64,000 nt of DNA from G020353115 sp964640125 (GTDB taxonomy: Bacteria; Bacteroidota; Bacteroidia; Bacteroidales; VadinHA17). The translations under genes were made by a program, and so were the position numbers. Position 1 is the first letter of the stretch, and each line of letters opens with the position of its first letter. Below the pieces are notes generated by a model. The model was not told where the DNA came from. It did no database searches and saw only the letters and a program-made list of their open reading frames with translations. Where the stretch lies: assembly GCA_964640125.1 (NCBI GenBank), contig CAZXGG010000001.1:114886-178885 (forward strand), in the 5' to 3' direction. Below are positions 25,757-34,785 of this stretch, one piece after another.

Positions 25757-26100
25757 AAGAAGTTATTCGTTATTCGTGATCTGTTATAAGTTAATTGGTG
25801 CAGCATTCAGTGTACAGAGTAAAGAGTTTGGACCATTCGATAGTTAGACTTAAGTCGAAGAAACAATTAACCAATCACATTTAACCATTAACATCAAGCA
25901 ACCATCAATTGCTGGTCAGTTGTAATAATCCGTATAGAATATTGTGCCCTGGACATACCTTTGCTGGATGTTATCAAGCGATTCTCATCACGCAAACAGA
26001 AAAGGTCATTCCAAAGATAAACGAAAGGAAGTCCTTGCCAAAGATTGCATTATGGCACTTCATCTGTAGTAAAAGTTTAGGATAAAAGGTATTGTACAAC
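25757..26100. other. 344-bp intergenic gap between convergent genes
   Basis: No gene, RNA or strong terminator is recognised. It begins with two exact copies of the heptamer GTTATTC (25762-25775) and contains a 10-bp palindrome, GACTTAAGTC (about 25848-25857). The rest is AT-rich and has no long open frame. Confidence 0.6.
25762..25775. repeat. Two tandem copies of the heptamer GTTATTC
   Basis: Exact 7-bp duplication six bases after the pmbA stop. Same period as the heptamer repeats at 18779-18799 and 59278-59307 but a different sequence. Confidence 0.75.
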
Positions 26101-29100
26101 TCACCCTCTTTTGCGCATCTTTGCCTTTTCAGACCAGTCGATGATCCTGCGCAGAAGATCGTATATCAGGAAAAAATAGAAGAGTAGACTCCACAACCAG
26201 ATGACGATAATGTTGAACCAGAACGTATCCATCGTTTTGTCACCAATGATTTTCACCGGGGCATAGAAATGAGCCCTTCCGGCTTTTGATATCGGATCCA
26301 TGTATACGGGCATCGCCTTCCTGACCAGTTGATGGTCCAATTCCGGCAGGAACGGAATTTCGCCACGGTTCAGAAGCAATTCATTCAGCTTGTCATTCTC
26401 GTGTTTATCTTTTAGTCTGTTTAGCGCATCTTTACTTCCCATGGAATCAACCAGGTGATTGTATTTTTCATCCTTGAACCGGGTTGCCTTCTCTCCCGTT
26501 TCCTGGTAGTATTCTTTGACCCCTAACAGGTAGGATTTGGTAAGGTCGAATAGTTCGCTGGAGTAGGTTTCAATAGTCAGATCCGCTATCCGCTCAAAGA
26601 GCGGGAATGATTGAAAATCATGCAATTTTTGAAGCTCATTCCGGACTACCTCAAGGTTGGAAATTGCCTTTTCCCGGTTCAGATTGTTCTGGATGTTCCG
26701 GTCAGCCTCATTCAATTTGGAGATTACTTCCGGAATAAGATCACGGGAATTAAAGAGAGCATTCTTTTCTTCTTTTTCAAGGTCAAAGAAATTGCGCTGG
26801 TATTTATTTTTTTTGAACTGTTCCACGGCAATGGCTTCATACGCCCATCGTGAGGTCATCAGTTCGCCGATTGTTGGGACAAAAACCGGATTTCGGAATA
26901 CGTTGTGCAACCTGTCGAATTTAACTATCACTCCGCTAAAGAGAAGCTGGGGAACCAGGATGAATGGAATGATGATATAGATTGCTACCACTGAATTCAG
27001 ACCGGAGGAGAGGTTCAATCCGATCATATTTGCCATGCAGGAGGCGGAAAAGAGAACCATCCAGTAGGGGAAGGTCATCCCTTTGATTTCCAGAATAGTA
27101 TTCCCGATCAGGACAAAACTGAAGGTTTGGATCGCCGAGATCAGGAAGAGGATCAGGATTTTTGAATGCAGATAGCTGAGCCGGCTCAGGTGAAGGAATG
27201 ATTCCCGTTTCAGGATTTTTTGATCCCGGATGATCTCTTCGGCACTCACAGTCAATCCCATGAACAGGGCTACCACAACTGCCATGAAGATATAGGCGGG
27301 AAGGTTTTCATTTTCCCTGAACACATAAGATAGGGTACCTGAATGATCGCTGATGTATTTGGTAAAATAGCCGATGATCAGGGCAAGTAGGGGCGCTTCC
27401 AGGAAATTGATCAGCATGTATTGCCGGTTGGAAAGTTTAGACAAGACATTGCGGGTGATGAAGATCCAGAACTGAGACAACGGGTTGGGTATACTAAAGA
27501 TGCGTGGAGGCAAGGGGTTTTTTTGATGCTTTTCCTGTTCTTCTGATTCGAAGTTTTCCAGGTAAAGCTGATACCATTCTCTGGGGGAGACCTTTCTCTT
27601 TTCCACCAGTTTCCCGTATTCATCCACCTCACGTGCTTCAACAATCTGGAGGATCTGTTCTGGCACTACATTTCCGCAGGAAAGACATTGTCCCTCTGTT
27701 GCATTTACATAATTGCTGGCCGATTTAAAATAGACCAGTGCGTCAATGGGATTCCCCTTGTAGATGGGATATCCCCCTTTATCCAGGATTAGTATCCTAT
27801 CAAACAGTTTAAAAATATCGGAATAGGGCTGGTGGATGTTGATGATGACCAGTTTCCCCTTGAGTGTTTGCTCTTTCAGGAGCAGCATTACCTTTTCTGA
27901 ATCCAGGGAAGAGAGTCCTGAAGTGGGTTCATCCACAAACAATATGGAGGGCTCGCGGATTAGTTCCAGTGCGATATTTAATCGTTTTCGCTGCCCCCCA
28001 CTGATGAATTTATTCAGGGGTGATCCGACCTTCAGATTCCGGCTCTCATACAGTTCAAGATCCTTCAGTATTTTGTTGATCCGTTTCAGTACTTCCGCTT
28101 TTGATAGCTTGCTGAAACAGAGCTTGGCATTATAATAAAGATTCTGGAACACGGTAAGTTCCTCTATGAGCAGATCATCCTGGGGAACAAATCCGATCAT
28201 CCCCTCCAGTTTTTCTTTCTCCGCGTATAGATCGTACCCGTTAATCAGGATTCTTCCCCGCTGTGGCTGCATGTTACCATTCAAGATGTTCAGCAGGGTT
28301 GATTTGCCCACCCCGCTTCCTCCCAGAATCCCTATCAAATTACCTGACTCTTCGGTAAATGAAAACCGGTGTATTCCATGATCACTCCTTTTGAACTTGA
28401 ATTCTATATCCAGGGCTTGAAAAACAATCTTTTCATGATCCCTTTCGCGAAAAAAACAGTTCGAAACGTCACTGTAATAAATGGGCCTGATCTTCGGACT
28501 GGTAATGAGCGACCCCTGATCAAGCAAGTGGATCCTTTCCGGTGGGATATAATGCCCGTTTAAAAGCAGGGTGCTGCTTCCCAGGTAGCGGAAAATAAAG
28601 GTGTTGGTACTGGTATGATGAAGGATGATGATCATCCCGTCAAGGTCACTTTTTTGAATATGGTGGATCCCCTCCACCGGGGGATCCGGTGCTTTGCTGA
28701 TAACAAGCAGCTTATCTTTTTGAATATCATGTGACAGGGGATCCAGGATGTAGCTTTTTGTATTGTGAAGCTCCGTTTCGGTTATGTTGAAGCAACGGGC
28801 AACCATCTTAATAAAACCCAGTTCACGATCTGTCATTACCTCATCTTCATTGATGAATTCAACGAGTCGCATAAAAACAATGAACTTCTCTCTCTGCAGG
28901 AGATTCTTGTTTATTTCGGTACAAAAAGAATGAATGCTGTCAGTATTTAGCGGATCTATTCCGGCAGTTAATGCTGCTCCCTCTTTCACCAGCTGAGGAT
29001 GATAGGTGGCAATATACTTCTCAAACAGGGTAATGTATTTGTTAATGAGCTGGGCACTCAGGTGTTGTTGAAGGTAAAAATGGACAATCTCTATTGCTCT

Positions 29101-29178
29101 GGATGAGAGACCATCTTTACTCACATTGGCAATCATAGCAAACAGCTGCAGTAAAGCATTAAGAATGGATTCATTCAT
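26101..29178 (-). CDS. ABCG-type ABC transporter with N-terminal TerB-like and FHA-like regions
   Basis: 1025-residue half-transporter with ATPase before permease, the ABCG (White) order. Residues 1-145 are all-helical and resemble TerB-like domains (LVEFINEDEVMTDRELGFIKMVA). Residues about 155-245 are a small beta domain resembling a divergent FHA domain. The ATPase follows: Walker A GGSGVGKST (about 286-294), signature ISGGQRKR, Walker B ILFVDEPTSG. The permease has about six helices, with a soluble Lys/Glu-rich insertion of about 180 residues before the last helix (from 'VAVEQFKKNKYQRNF'). A Cys pair (CLSCGN) sits between ATPase and permease. Substrate is unknown. The upstream lipoprotein gene has its own terminator, so this gene probably uses its own promoter. 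Confidence 0.9.
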   Translation of the reverse strand: MNESILNALLQLFAMIANVSKDGLSSRAIEIVHFYLQQHLSAQLINKYITLFEKYIATYHPQLVKEGAALTAGIDPLNTDSIHSFCTEINKNLLQREKFIVFMRLVEFINEDEVMTDRELGFIKMVARCFNITETELHNTKSYILDPLSHDIQKDKLLVISKAPDPPVEGIHHIQKSDLDGMIIILHHTSTNTFIFRYLGSSTLLLNGHYIPPERIHLLDQGSLITSPKIRPIYYSDVSNCFFRERDHEKIVFQALDIEFKFKRSDHGIHRFSFTEESGNLIGILGGSGVGKSTLLNILNGNMQPQRGRILINGYDLYAEKEKLEGMIGFVPQDDLLIEELTVFQNLYYNAKLCFSKLSKAEVLKRINKILKDLELYESRNLKVGSPLNKFISGGQRKRLNIALELIREPSILFVDEPTSGLSSLDSEKVMLLLKEQTLKGKLVIINIHQPYSDIFKLFDRILILDKGGYPIYKGNPIDALVYFKSASNYVNATEGQCLSCGNVVPEQILQIVEAREVDEYGKLVEKRKVSPREWYQLYLENFESEEQEKHQKNPLPPRIFSIPNPLSQFWIFITRNVLSKLSNRQYMLINFLEAPLLALIIGYFTKYISDHSGTLSYVFRENENLPAYIFMAVVVALFMGLTVSAEEIIRDQKILKRESFLHLSRLSYLHSKILILFLISAIQTFSFVLIGNTILEIKGMTFPYWMVLFSASCMANMIGLNLSSGLNSVVAIYIIIPFILVPQLLFSGVIVKFDRLHNVFRNPVFVPTIGELMTSRWAYEAIAVEQFKKNKYQRNFFDLEKEEKNALFNSRDLIPEVISKLNEADRNIQNNLNREKAISNLEVVRNELQKLHDFQSFPLFERIADLTIETYSSELFDLTKSYLLGVKEYYQETGEKATRFKDEKYNHLVDSMGSKDALNRLKDKHENDKLNELLLNRGEIPFLPELDHQLVRKAMPVYMDPISKAGRAHFYAPVKIIGDKTMDTFWFNIIVIWLWSLLFYFFLIYDLLRRIIDWSEKAKMRKRG

Positions 29179-29225
29179 ATGGACTTACGTTATCAGAAAG
29201 GGGAATACTATGATCGGATAAAAAG

Positions 29226-29261
29226 CAAAAAAAACCCTGTCAGGCTCAGGCATGACAGGGT
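29226..29261 (-). terminator. Rho-independent terminator of the 29275-30105 lipoprotein gene
   Basis: Perfect 9-bp stem: ACCCTGTCA at 29234-29242 pairs with TGACAGGGT at 29253-29261 around a 10-nt loop. On the minus strand the stem is followed by an eight-T run, giving a textbook intrinsic terminator that starts 14 bp after the lipoprotein stop codon. Confidence 0.92.
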
Positions 29262-29274
29262 AATCTATACGTGA

Positions 29275-30105
29275 TTAAACGATTATGTTTCGGATGTTTT
29301 CCACGGTTGATACGATCTTCTCAAAGGTCTCGTCACTCATTTGATCCTCTATTGCATCATAATGTCCTTTCAACTCGTTCAGTGCATTAATGATTTCTGT
29401 AACATCTTCATCCCCTTTAATCGGCTCCATGATTTCAATCAGCTTATTCAGTGAAGATCGCTGGTGTAATATGATATCCAGCAAGGCTGCGTTGTCTGCA
29501 GCGGTAATGGCTATTTGTGTAGTAATGTACAGACCCTCAATCCAGCTACCGGACATTACTAAAATAGCCAGTTTGTCCTGGTTATTATCTGTCAGGTAAT
29601 TGTAAGTGTCAATAAACGAGTCTGAAATGATGTTGATGAGCGAATCTCCGTTTTCCAGGTTACTTTCAATCCGTTCAGCGTACGTTTGATTGAATGCGCT
29701 TGAAATTTCAATTTCATCGGTAAGCTTTTTGGAAGCATCCAGGTACAACATGGTTTCCTGCTTCATCATATAGGTGCTTGCATAGCTTAAATCGGCTCCG
29801 TAAATACCCAGGTTAACCGCTTTTTCAACCTGTGTAAAGTAATTACCTGCATTTGATGCTGGATTAGAGATACTGAGAATATAGGGAGCACCTGCCTCAT
29901 TTAACATGGTGGTGATTTGGAAAGAGGTGGGTAGTGGATAACCCGACATATTTTCAATCACTTTCTCTTTTAGTGTATCTGTTTCAGCCGCCTCCAGTTC
30001 ATTTGATCCAGATTTATCCGGCCTGGAAGTGCAGGCAATCAGACCAGTAACCAATAGGATAACCAATCCTGCATTGAGGGTTTTAAAGAAGTTGGATCGT
30101 TTCAT
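29275..30105 (-). CDS. Hypothetical alpha-helical lipoprotein
   Basis: I do not recognise the function. The 276-residue product has a lipoprotein signal with Cys25 (LIACTSRP). The mature part is almost entirely helical, with regularly spaced acidic and Leu/Ile residues, no Cys and no metal-binding motif. Segments such as 'GNYFTQVEKAVNLGIYGADLSY' and 'ESNLENGDSLINIISDSFIDTYNYL' look like repeated helical hairpins. Proteins of this type occur as uncharacterised lipoproteins in Bacteroidota. It is flanked by 156 bp upstream and a strong terminator downstream, so it is a single-gene unit. Confidence 0.8.
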   Translation of the reverse strand: MKRSNFFKTLNAGLVILLVTGLIACTSRPDKSGSNELEAAETDTLKEKVIENMSGYPLPTSFQITTMLNEAGAPYILSISNPASNAGNYFTQVEKAVNLGIYGADLSYASTYMMKQETMLYLDASKKLTDEIEISSAFNQTYAERIESNLENGDSLINIISDSFIDTYNYLTDNNQDKLAILVMSGSWIEGLYITTQIAITAADNAALLDIILHQRSSLNKLIEIMEPIKGDEDVTEIINALNELKGHYDAIEDQMSDETFEKIVSTVENIRNIIV

Positions 30106-30261
30106 TTGTTTTCGGTTTTTAAATTAGGTTTAATGAACGATATGCGATGATCTGATCGCATAAAATTATCCTTTCAAAGATCACTACAAGATAATAAAAA
30201 CATAGAAACTAATAACAACAATGTTTGAACTACTTGATAATACATTCATTTTATACTCTTA

Positions 30262-31557
30262 TCAGGAGATTGGCATCGTGCTTTCCGGTTGATTTTCATA
30301 CTCCCGGGAATCGATTATTTCTTTCACTGACTGTATCATGATCCAGATATCTTCATACCGGCAATAGAGGGGCGAAGGTGCAACCCGGATGATATCAGGA
30401 CTTCTGAAATCGGCGATGATATTTTTTGATTTCAATGACTGAGCGATCTGTCGGGCATCTGTTTTTCGTCTAAGGGCGATATGGGCACCCCTTTTTTCGG
30501 GATCTGTCGGTGTGCCAATAAAAAAGTCGTAGGGTGGTTCAGACAGGAGGGTATCAACCAGGGCAATGATGTACGTGGTAAGGTTCGTTGATTTTTCCCG
30601 GATCTGTTCAATGCCGGCTTGCAGTATGAGGTCCAGTGCATCTTTCAGGGGGGCCATGCTAAAAACAGATGGTGTGGATATCTGCCAACCACCGGCATCT
30701 CGCTGATGTGAAAAGTCAAGAGACATGTCAAATTGCCTTTCCTTTTGAAAACCAAACCAGCCTGCCATCATCGGCTCTTTGCCGAAGTGACGTTCATTCA
30801 GGTAGATAAATGCGGGGCACCCGGGCCCCCCGTTGAGGTATTTATACCCGCACCAGTAGGCGAAATCAACACCCATCCCTGATAATGCGTGAGGAACAAC
30901 TCCCGCAGAGTGAGAACAATCAAATCCAATGATGATTCCTTTTTTATGAGCAGCTTCGGTGATACGTTCCATATCAAGCAATTGGCCATTTCTGAAATAT
31001 ACCGAAGGGAGCAGTGCAAGCATAACCTCTTCTGTCAGGTATTCCAGGATTTTCTTTTCCGATATCGATCCATCCGGTTCAGCTGGAACAAGAGCCAGGT
31101 GCTGTGCCGGATCGTATCCACGCATCTTGAGGTGCCCTTTCAGGGCATAGATATCGGAGGGAAAGTTCTTTTCATCAGCCACTATTTTGGTTTTTTTACC
31201 CGATGGAGCATAAAATGTATTCAACAATGCATGCTGGTTTACCGTGGTTGTTCCTGTACATATCACCTCACCGGATCGTGCCCCTACCAGAGGAGCCATT
31301 AATTTTCCAATCTCTTCTGCCATCCAAAACCAGGGCTGATCTCCATTAAGCCATCCTCCAATACCCATCGATTTCCATTCGTTAAGCACACGAAGCAGGG
31401 AGGCCTCCCCCTCTCTTGAACACAGACCCAATGAGTTACCATTCAGGTAAATCGTCTTCCCGGGCAGGGAAAAATGTTGTCGAAATTGTTGTAACGGATC
31501 CTCCGAATCAAGTGTTTGTGCAAATTCCAGTGAGGGATTAAAGGCGGTTGGTACCAT
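30262..31557 (-). CDS. kynU: Kynureninase
   Basis: PLP enzyme that cleaves L-kynurenine (or 3-hydroxykynurenine) to anthranilate (or 3-hydroxyanthranilate) and alanine. The PLP-binding Lys is Lys239 in WCGYKYLNGGPG; the cofactor Asp lies in 'GFDCSHSAG', and 'YLNGNSLG' and 'TGTTTVNQH' match phosphate and substrate contacts. The 431-residue length is normal. No tryptophan dioxygenase, kynurenine formamidase or NAD-synthesis gene lies within the window, so it could serve tryptophan catabolism, quinolinate synthesis or scavenging of kynurenine. It is 71 bp behind an M14 carboxypeptidase gene, and the grouping with that gene and the methyltransferase may be incidental. Confidence 0.94.
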   Translation of the reverse strand: MVPTAFNPSLEFAQTLDSEDPLQQFRQHFSLPGKTIYLNGNSLGLCSREGEASLLRVLNEWKSMGIGGWLNGDQPWFWMAEEIGKLMAPLVGARSGEVICTGTTTVNQHALLNTFYAPSGKKTKIVADEKNFPSDIYALKGHLKMRGYDPAQHLALVPAEPDGSISEKKILEYLTEEVMLALLPSVYFRNGQLLDMERITEAAHKKGIIIGFDCSHSAGVVPHALSGMGVDFAYWCGYKYLNGGPGCPAFIYLNERHFGKEPMMAGWFGFQKERQFDMSLDFSHQRDAGGWQISTPSVFSMAPLKDALDLILQAGIEQIREKSTNLTTYIIALVDTLLSEPPYDFFIGTPTDPEKRGAHIALRRKTDARQIAQSLKSKNIIADFRSPDIIRVAPSPLYCRYEDIWIMIQSVKEIIDSREYENQPESTMPIS

Positions 31558-31628
31558 GATGCAGGTGTGATTTGTTTTTAGCGGATCTGAATGGATTGTT
31601 ATGGTGCTTTCTCATAGCCCGGGTCACC

Positions 31629-32753
31629 CTATATTTCATCGATAATACTAAGAATGGCTGAGACCAACGATGCACCAAAATGTTCGGATCGTTCCGGAGA
31701 CCAGCCATATTGGGGATCGGGCAGGTTGTCGTTATCTTTAAAAGGCATTTCGATAGTAAGTGACAAACAATTAAATCGTTGTGCTATGTTTTTTGAACAA
31801 ATACTTAAATTTGCCTTTCCCGGTCTGTCCCCCGGGTAGCCGTATTCCGTCTGAAAATCCGGAGTGATGCTCTCCCAATTCATGGTAAAGTGTTCCTGTA
31901 AAGAAGCCAATCGTTTGGTAAAATCCGGAATTCCCTGGATGGAAGATGCAAAAACATAGGGAATACCCTCTTCGCCGTGAATATCCAGGTTGAGGTCTAC
32001 ACCGGTTTTCAGCATGTACTGCAGTGTATAATATACTTCAGGGCTTTTTTCTTTGCTGGGATTTTCCCATTCGCGGTTCAGATCCACCCCGTTTGCATTG
32101 GTTCGCATGTTCCCCCGAATTCCTCCGTCGATATTGAGATAGGGTATGACGTAGATAACCGCTTTTTCAATTATTCTACGGGATACCGGATCATCTTCGT
32201 CGAGCATCCGATCCAGAAAACCCTGGATGAACCAGGAAGCCATACTTTCACCCGGATGCTGGCGACCAAGAACCCAGATCTTTTTCTTGTTTTCTGCAGG
32301 TTCTCCTAAAATGAGCAGATCGATATCTTTTCCTTCAACGGTCTGTCCGATGGATTCAAGAATGCACTGAGGGAAACGCTGTGCAGCATGAACCAAATCC
32401 AGATGCTGATCATACGTGTAGGGTGCAAAATAGGCATAAAAGACAGCATTATATTCGGGTTTATGTTCGATGGTTAATACCTGGCCATCAAACGTCGTTG
32501 GTACCCTGAACCAGGTCATCCGGTCATAGGAAGCACAGGCATTATAATTCTCCCAGCCCTCTTTGGAGAATGCATTGCCCGCATTCGTGATCCTGATCCT
32601 GCATGGGTAACCGGCAACACCTTGCAACCTGAAATAAAACCACTGGAAAAAATCAGCCCGGTTGTCCGGCCTGATCTGAAGTTCAATGTTATCGATCTGT
32701 TTTGTGGAGATTATTCTGATATTCCCCCCATCAAAGTTGCTGCTGACTTTCAT
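31629..32753 (-). CDS. M14-family carboxypeptidase, cytosolic carboxypeptidase-like
   Basis: Zinc carboxypeptidase of the cytosolic (CCP/AGBL-type) subgroup; no signal peptide. Residues 1-120 form the N-terminal beta-sandwich typical of this subgroup (FQWFYFRLQG-like FFQWFYF, RMTWFRVPT). Zinc ligands are His166 and Glu169 (RQHPGES) and His259 (LDIHGEE). 'VDLNREW' carries the substrate-binding Asn-Arg pair, and the catalytic Glu is Glu335 (LTIEMPF). At 374 residues it fits bacterial members. Eukaryotic relatives remove Glu from tubulin, but bacterial substrates are unknown. It is 21 bp behind the methyltransferase gene and probably co-transcribed with it. Confidence 0.92.
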   Translation of the reverse strand: MKVSSNFDGGNIRIISTKQIDNIELQIRPDNRADFFQWFYFRLQGVAGYPCRIRITNAGNAFSKEGWENYNACASYDRMTWFRVPTTFDGQVLTIEHKPEYNAVFYAYFAPYTYDQHLDLVHAAQRFPQCILESIGQTVEGKDIDLLILGEPAENKKKIWVLGRQHPGESMASWFIQGFLDRMLDEDDPVSRRIIEKAVIYVIPYLNIDGGIRGNMRTNANGVDLNREWENPSKEKSPEVYYTLQYMLKTGVDLNLDIHGEEGIPYVFASSIQGIPDFTKRLASLQEHFTMNWESITPDFQTEYGYPGDRPGKANLSICSKNIAQRFNCLSLTIEMPFKDNDNLPDPQYGWSPERSEHFGASLVSAILSIIDEI

Positions 32754-32774
32754 AACGGTATTCGTTGAAACAAG

Positions 32775-33509
32775 TTATCTTCCTTTGACATGGAATAATT
32801 TTGTGTTTTTTTTCAGAACATGAATGGTGAACCAGATTACAGCTGCTGCAGCTGTGAGTACAATCCACATTAGGGAAGGATACGGCTTCTTCGTCATAAA
32901 AAAATTTCTGAACAGATCAAGAAAGGTAAAGGAGATGAAGATATTGATAAATCCGTGATACTCCCGTTTGATCACATTACGCCAGGAAAAATACAATTGG
33001 CTGGATTGCCAATTTCTGAATCGCGGAAAGAAAGCCGGCGTATCAATTGACCAATCCAGAAATGATTTTCCAAACTTTTCCCGTAGGAATATCTCTTCGG
33101 CAAACATGATCCGTTCATAATAGAGCCAGAAGAGTAAAATAAACAGCAGGAGGCACCATAGTGACTCAAGAAAGAGGGCAACACCCAGCCAGATGATCAA
33201 ATTTCCAAGATATAAGGGATGCCTGACAAGGGAATAAATGCCGGTGGTATTCAACATTTCAGCCCTCTGCCTTTTGATGTTTCTACCCGAAGTGCCTCTC
33301 GGGGTCTGTCCAACAGTAATGATACGGATACCCAGCCCCAGTAGGCTTACACCCAGGTATATCAGATCCCTGTATGGACTGGGATGATAGCCGGAAAAAT
33401 CTTTCAGTGCATAATAGATTAGCGCTAAACAGAGGATAAAAACCGGCAGGTATCCCCGCCTTTTGAATAACCAGTTACCGCTTCTGTTGAATTCTTCGAT
33501 GAGAGCCAT
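32775..33509 (-). CDS. Isoprenylcysteine carboxyl methyltransferase-like membrane protein
   Basis: Integral membrane methyltransferase-like protein of 244 residues (ICMT/PEMT superfamily). Hydrophobic segments occupy about 20-35, 45-62, 100-135 and the C-terminal third. The SAM-binding signature is visible: 'GIYSLVRHPLYLGNLIIWLG' followed by 'YYERIMFAEEIFLREKFGKSFLDW', in the usual order with the conserved RHP and the E..L...G..Y/F-like segment. Bacteria lack prenylated CaaX proteins, so the substrate is probably a lipid or small molecule; it cannot be named. The hydrophobic C-terminal extension (about residues 185-235) is longer than in minimal ICMT homologues. The M14 gene follows after 21 bp. 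Confidence 0.85.
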   Translation of the reverse strand: MALIEEFNRSGNWLFKRRGYLPVFILCLALIYYALKDFSGYHPSPYRDLIYLGVSLLGLGIRIITVGQTPRGTSGRNIKRQRAEMLNTTGIYSLVRHPLYLGNLIIWLGVALFLESLWCLLLFILLFWLYYERIMFAEEIFLREKFGKSFLDWSIDTPAFFPRFRNWQSSQLYFSWRNVIKREYHGFINIFISFTFLDLFRNFFMTKKPYPSLMWIVLTAAAAVIWFTIHVLKKNTKLFHVKGR

Positions 33510-33620
33510 ATTTCAGAAATCATGGATACTGAATCGATGTAAAAGTATAAAAAAAAATGACGGGATTAAACCGGCCACCCGGTCAGGAAAGAACTATTCA
33601 GGATAAGCGGGGAGGGGAAC

Positions 33621-34775
33621 TTAAAAATTCCATTTCAGGCGAATAAAACCAAAACCCAGATCTTCTGTTTGATCGGTAAACTTCCCGTTGAAATATTGAG
33701 CGATGAGGGAAATGGAGAGGTTGTCTTTGAGCGATAGATCGAGGGTTGGACCGGCAAAAACGGCATCCATGGAAGGGAAGTAAATAACGGCGAGTGTTCC
33801 GTTAAACAGGGGTGTGAATGGATAGGATATCTGCATGCCGATCGAATAGTCGGTGAATGAAAGGGTCTTGACCGAGAGCGGCATGAAGTAAAATTCACTG
33901 AAATTGAGGATGGAGAGATCATAACCATTGTACAGAAACTCTGCCAGGAGGTAAATGGAGTTGTTAAAAGTATAATCTGCGGATATCCCCAGGATCATAA
34001 AACCGGAAGTGTCGGAAAACTCCTTTATCGGATGAAAATAGGTAACTTCTCCCCGGAAACCGGCTCCCTTAATATCACCCGACCAACCGATACCTGCTAC
34101 ATAATCCTCACTGTTCAGCATACCTCCCAACAGTTGAATGTCGTAATTCCATTTGTTGAACCGGAATAATCCGGCAGCCGTAATGTCATTGTTGTGATTC
34201 ACTTTAACCGCTGCTTCTGCCAGGGACGAGACACCGGTAAAGTACTGGATACGAAGCGCATCACTTCCGGGTTTCTCCACATAATCAAAATCGAAGAAGG
34301 AATAGGCATTGAAAATATCATTGGGGTTCCACATCATGTTCTGTCCCCAGTTTATCCGTTGCCTGCCTGCCCGAACCTGTAGATTCCCTTTTGAAAAATC
34401 GATCCACAACCGGTCAATGGTGGAATGAAAAATATAGGATTTTCCCTTAAGAAGGTTGGTTGATAGATCAAACCACCCCTGCTCATTGTTGATCAATTTT
34501 GCATAGTATGGGATGGTTTTTATCGATTCACCATAGATGAAGCGGTTTCTGACTTCGATGTTTGTTCGGAAGGATTCGGAAATGTACCATTTCATGCTGA
34601 GCCGGTTATGGATCGTATTATCGGTGATCCAGGAACCGTCCCAGTATGGGATCATGGCACTCTGCATATTGGACAGGTATCCGTTAAACTCGATGGCTCC
34701 GTTTCCCTCCTGGGATAAAAGAGGAAAAACAGACAGCAGGAAAAGAGAAACCGATAGTCTAAACCGTTGATATAC
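33621..34775 (-). CDS. Outer-membrane beta-barrel protein (DUF1302-like), export operon
   Basis: Predicted outer-membrane barrel, last gene of the TetR-ABC unit. The preferred start at 34775 (MVYQRFRLSVSLF) gives a normal signal peptide ending near LLSQ and begins after the ATPase stop; an in-frame ATG at 34808 would overlap that gene by 23 bp. The mature protein has alternating hydrophobic strands and ends in an aromatic residue (LKWNF), as barrels do. 'VRAGRQRINWGQNMMWNPND' resembles the 'GRQ.L.WG....NP.D' motif of DUF1302-type barrels that accompany lipid-export modules. It probably provides the outer-membrane step for the ABC transporter and LolA-like carrier. The substrate is unknown. 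Confidence 0.82.
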   Translation of the reverse strand, partial: VYQRFRLSVSLFLLSVFPLLSQEGNGAIEFNGYLSNMQSAMIPYWDGSWITDNTIHNRLSMKWYISESFRTNIEVRNRFIYGESIKTIPYYAKLINNEQGWFDLSTNLLKGKSYIFHSTIDRLWIDFSKGNLQVRAGRQRINWGQNMMWNPNDIFNAYSFFDFDYVEKPGSDALRIQYFTGVSSLAEAAVKVNHNNDITAAGLFRFNKWNYDIQLLGGMLNSEDYVAGIGWSGDIKGAGFRGEVTYFHPIKEFSDTSGFMILGISADYTFNNSIYLLAEFLYNGYDLSILNFSEFYFMPLSVKTLSFTDYSIGMQISYPFTPLFNGTLAVIYFPSMDAVFAGPTLDLSLKDNLSISLIAQYFNGKFTDQTEDLGFGFIRLKWNF

Positions 34776-34785
34776 CATGCGTTTT

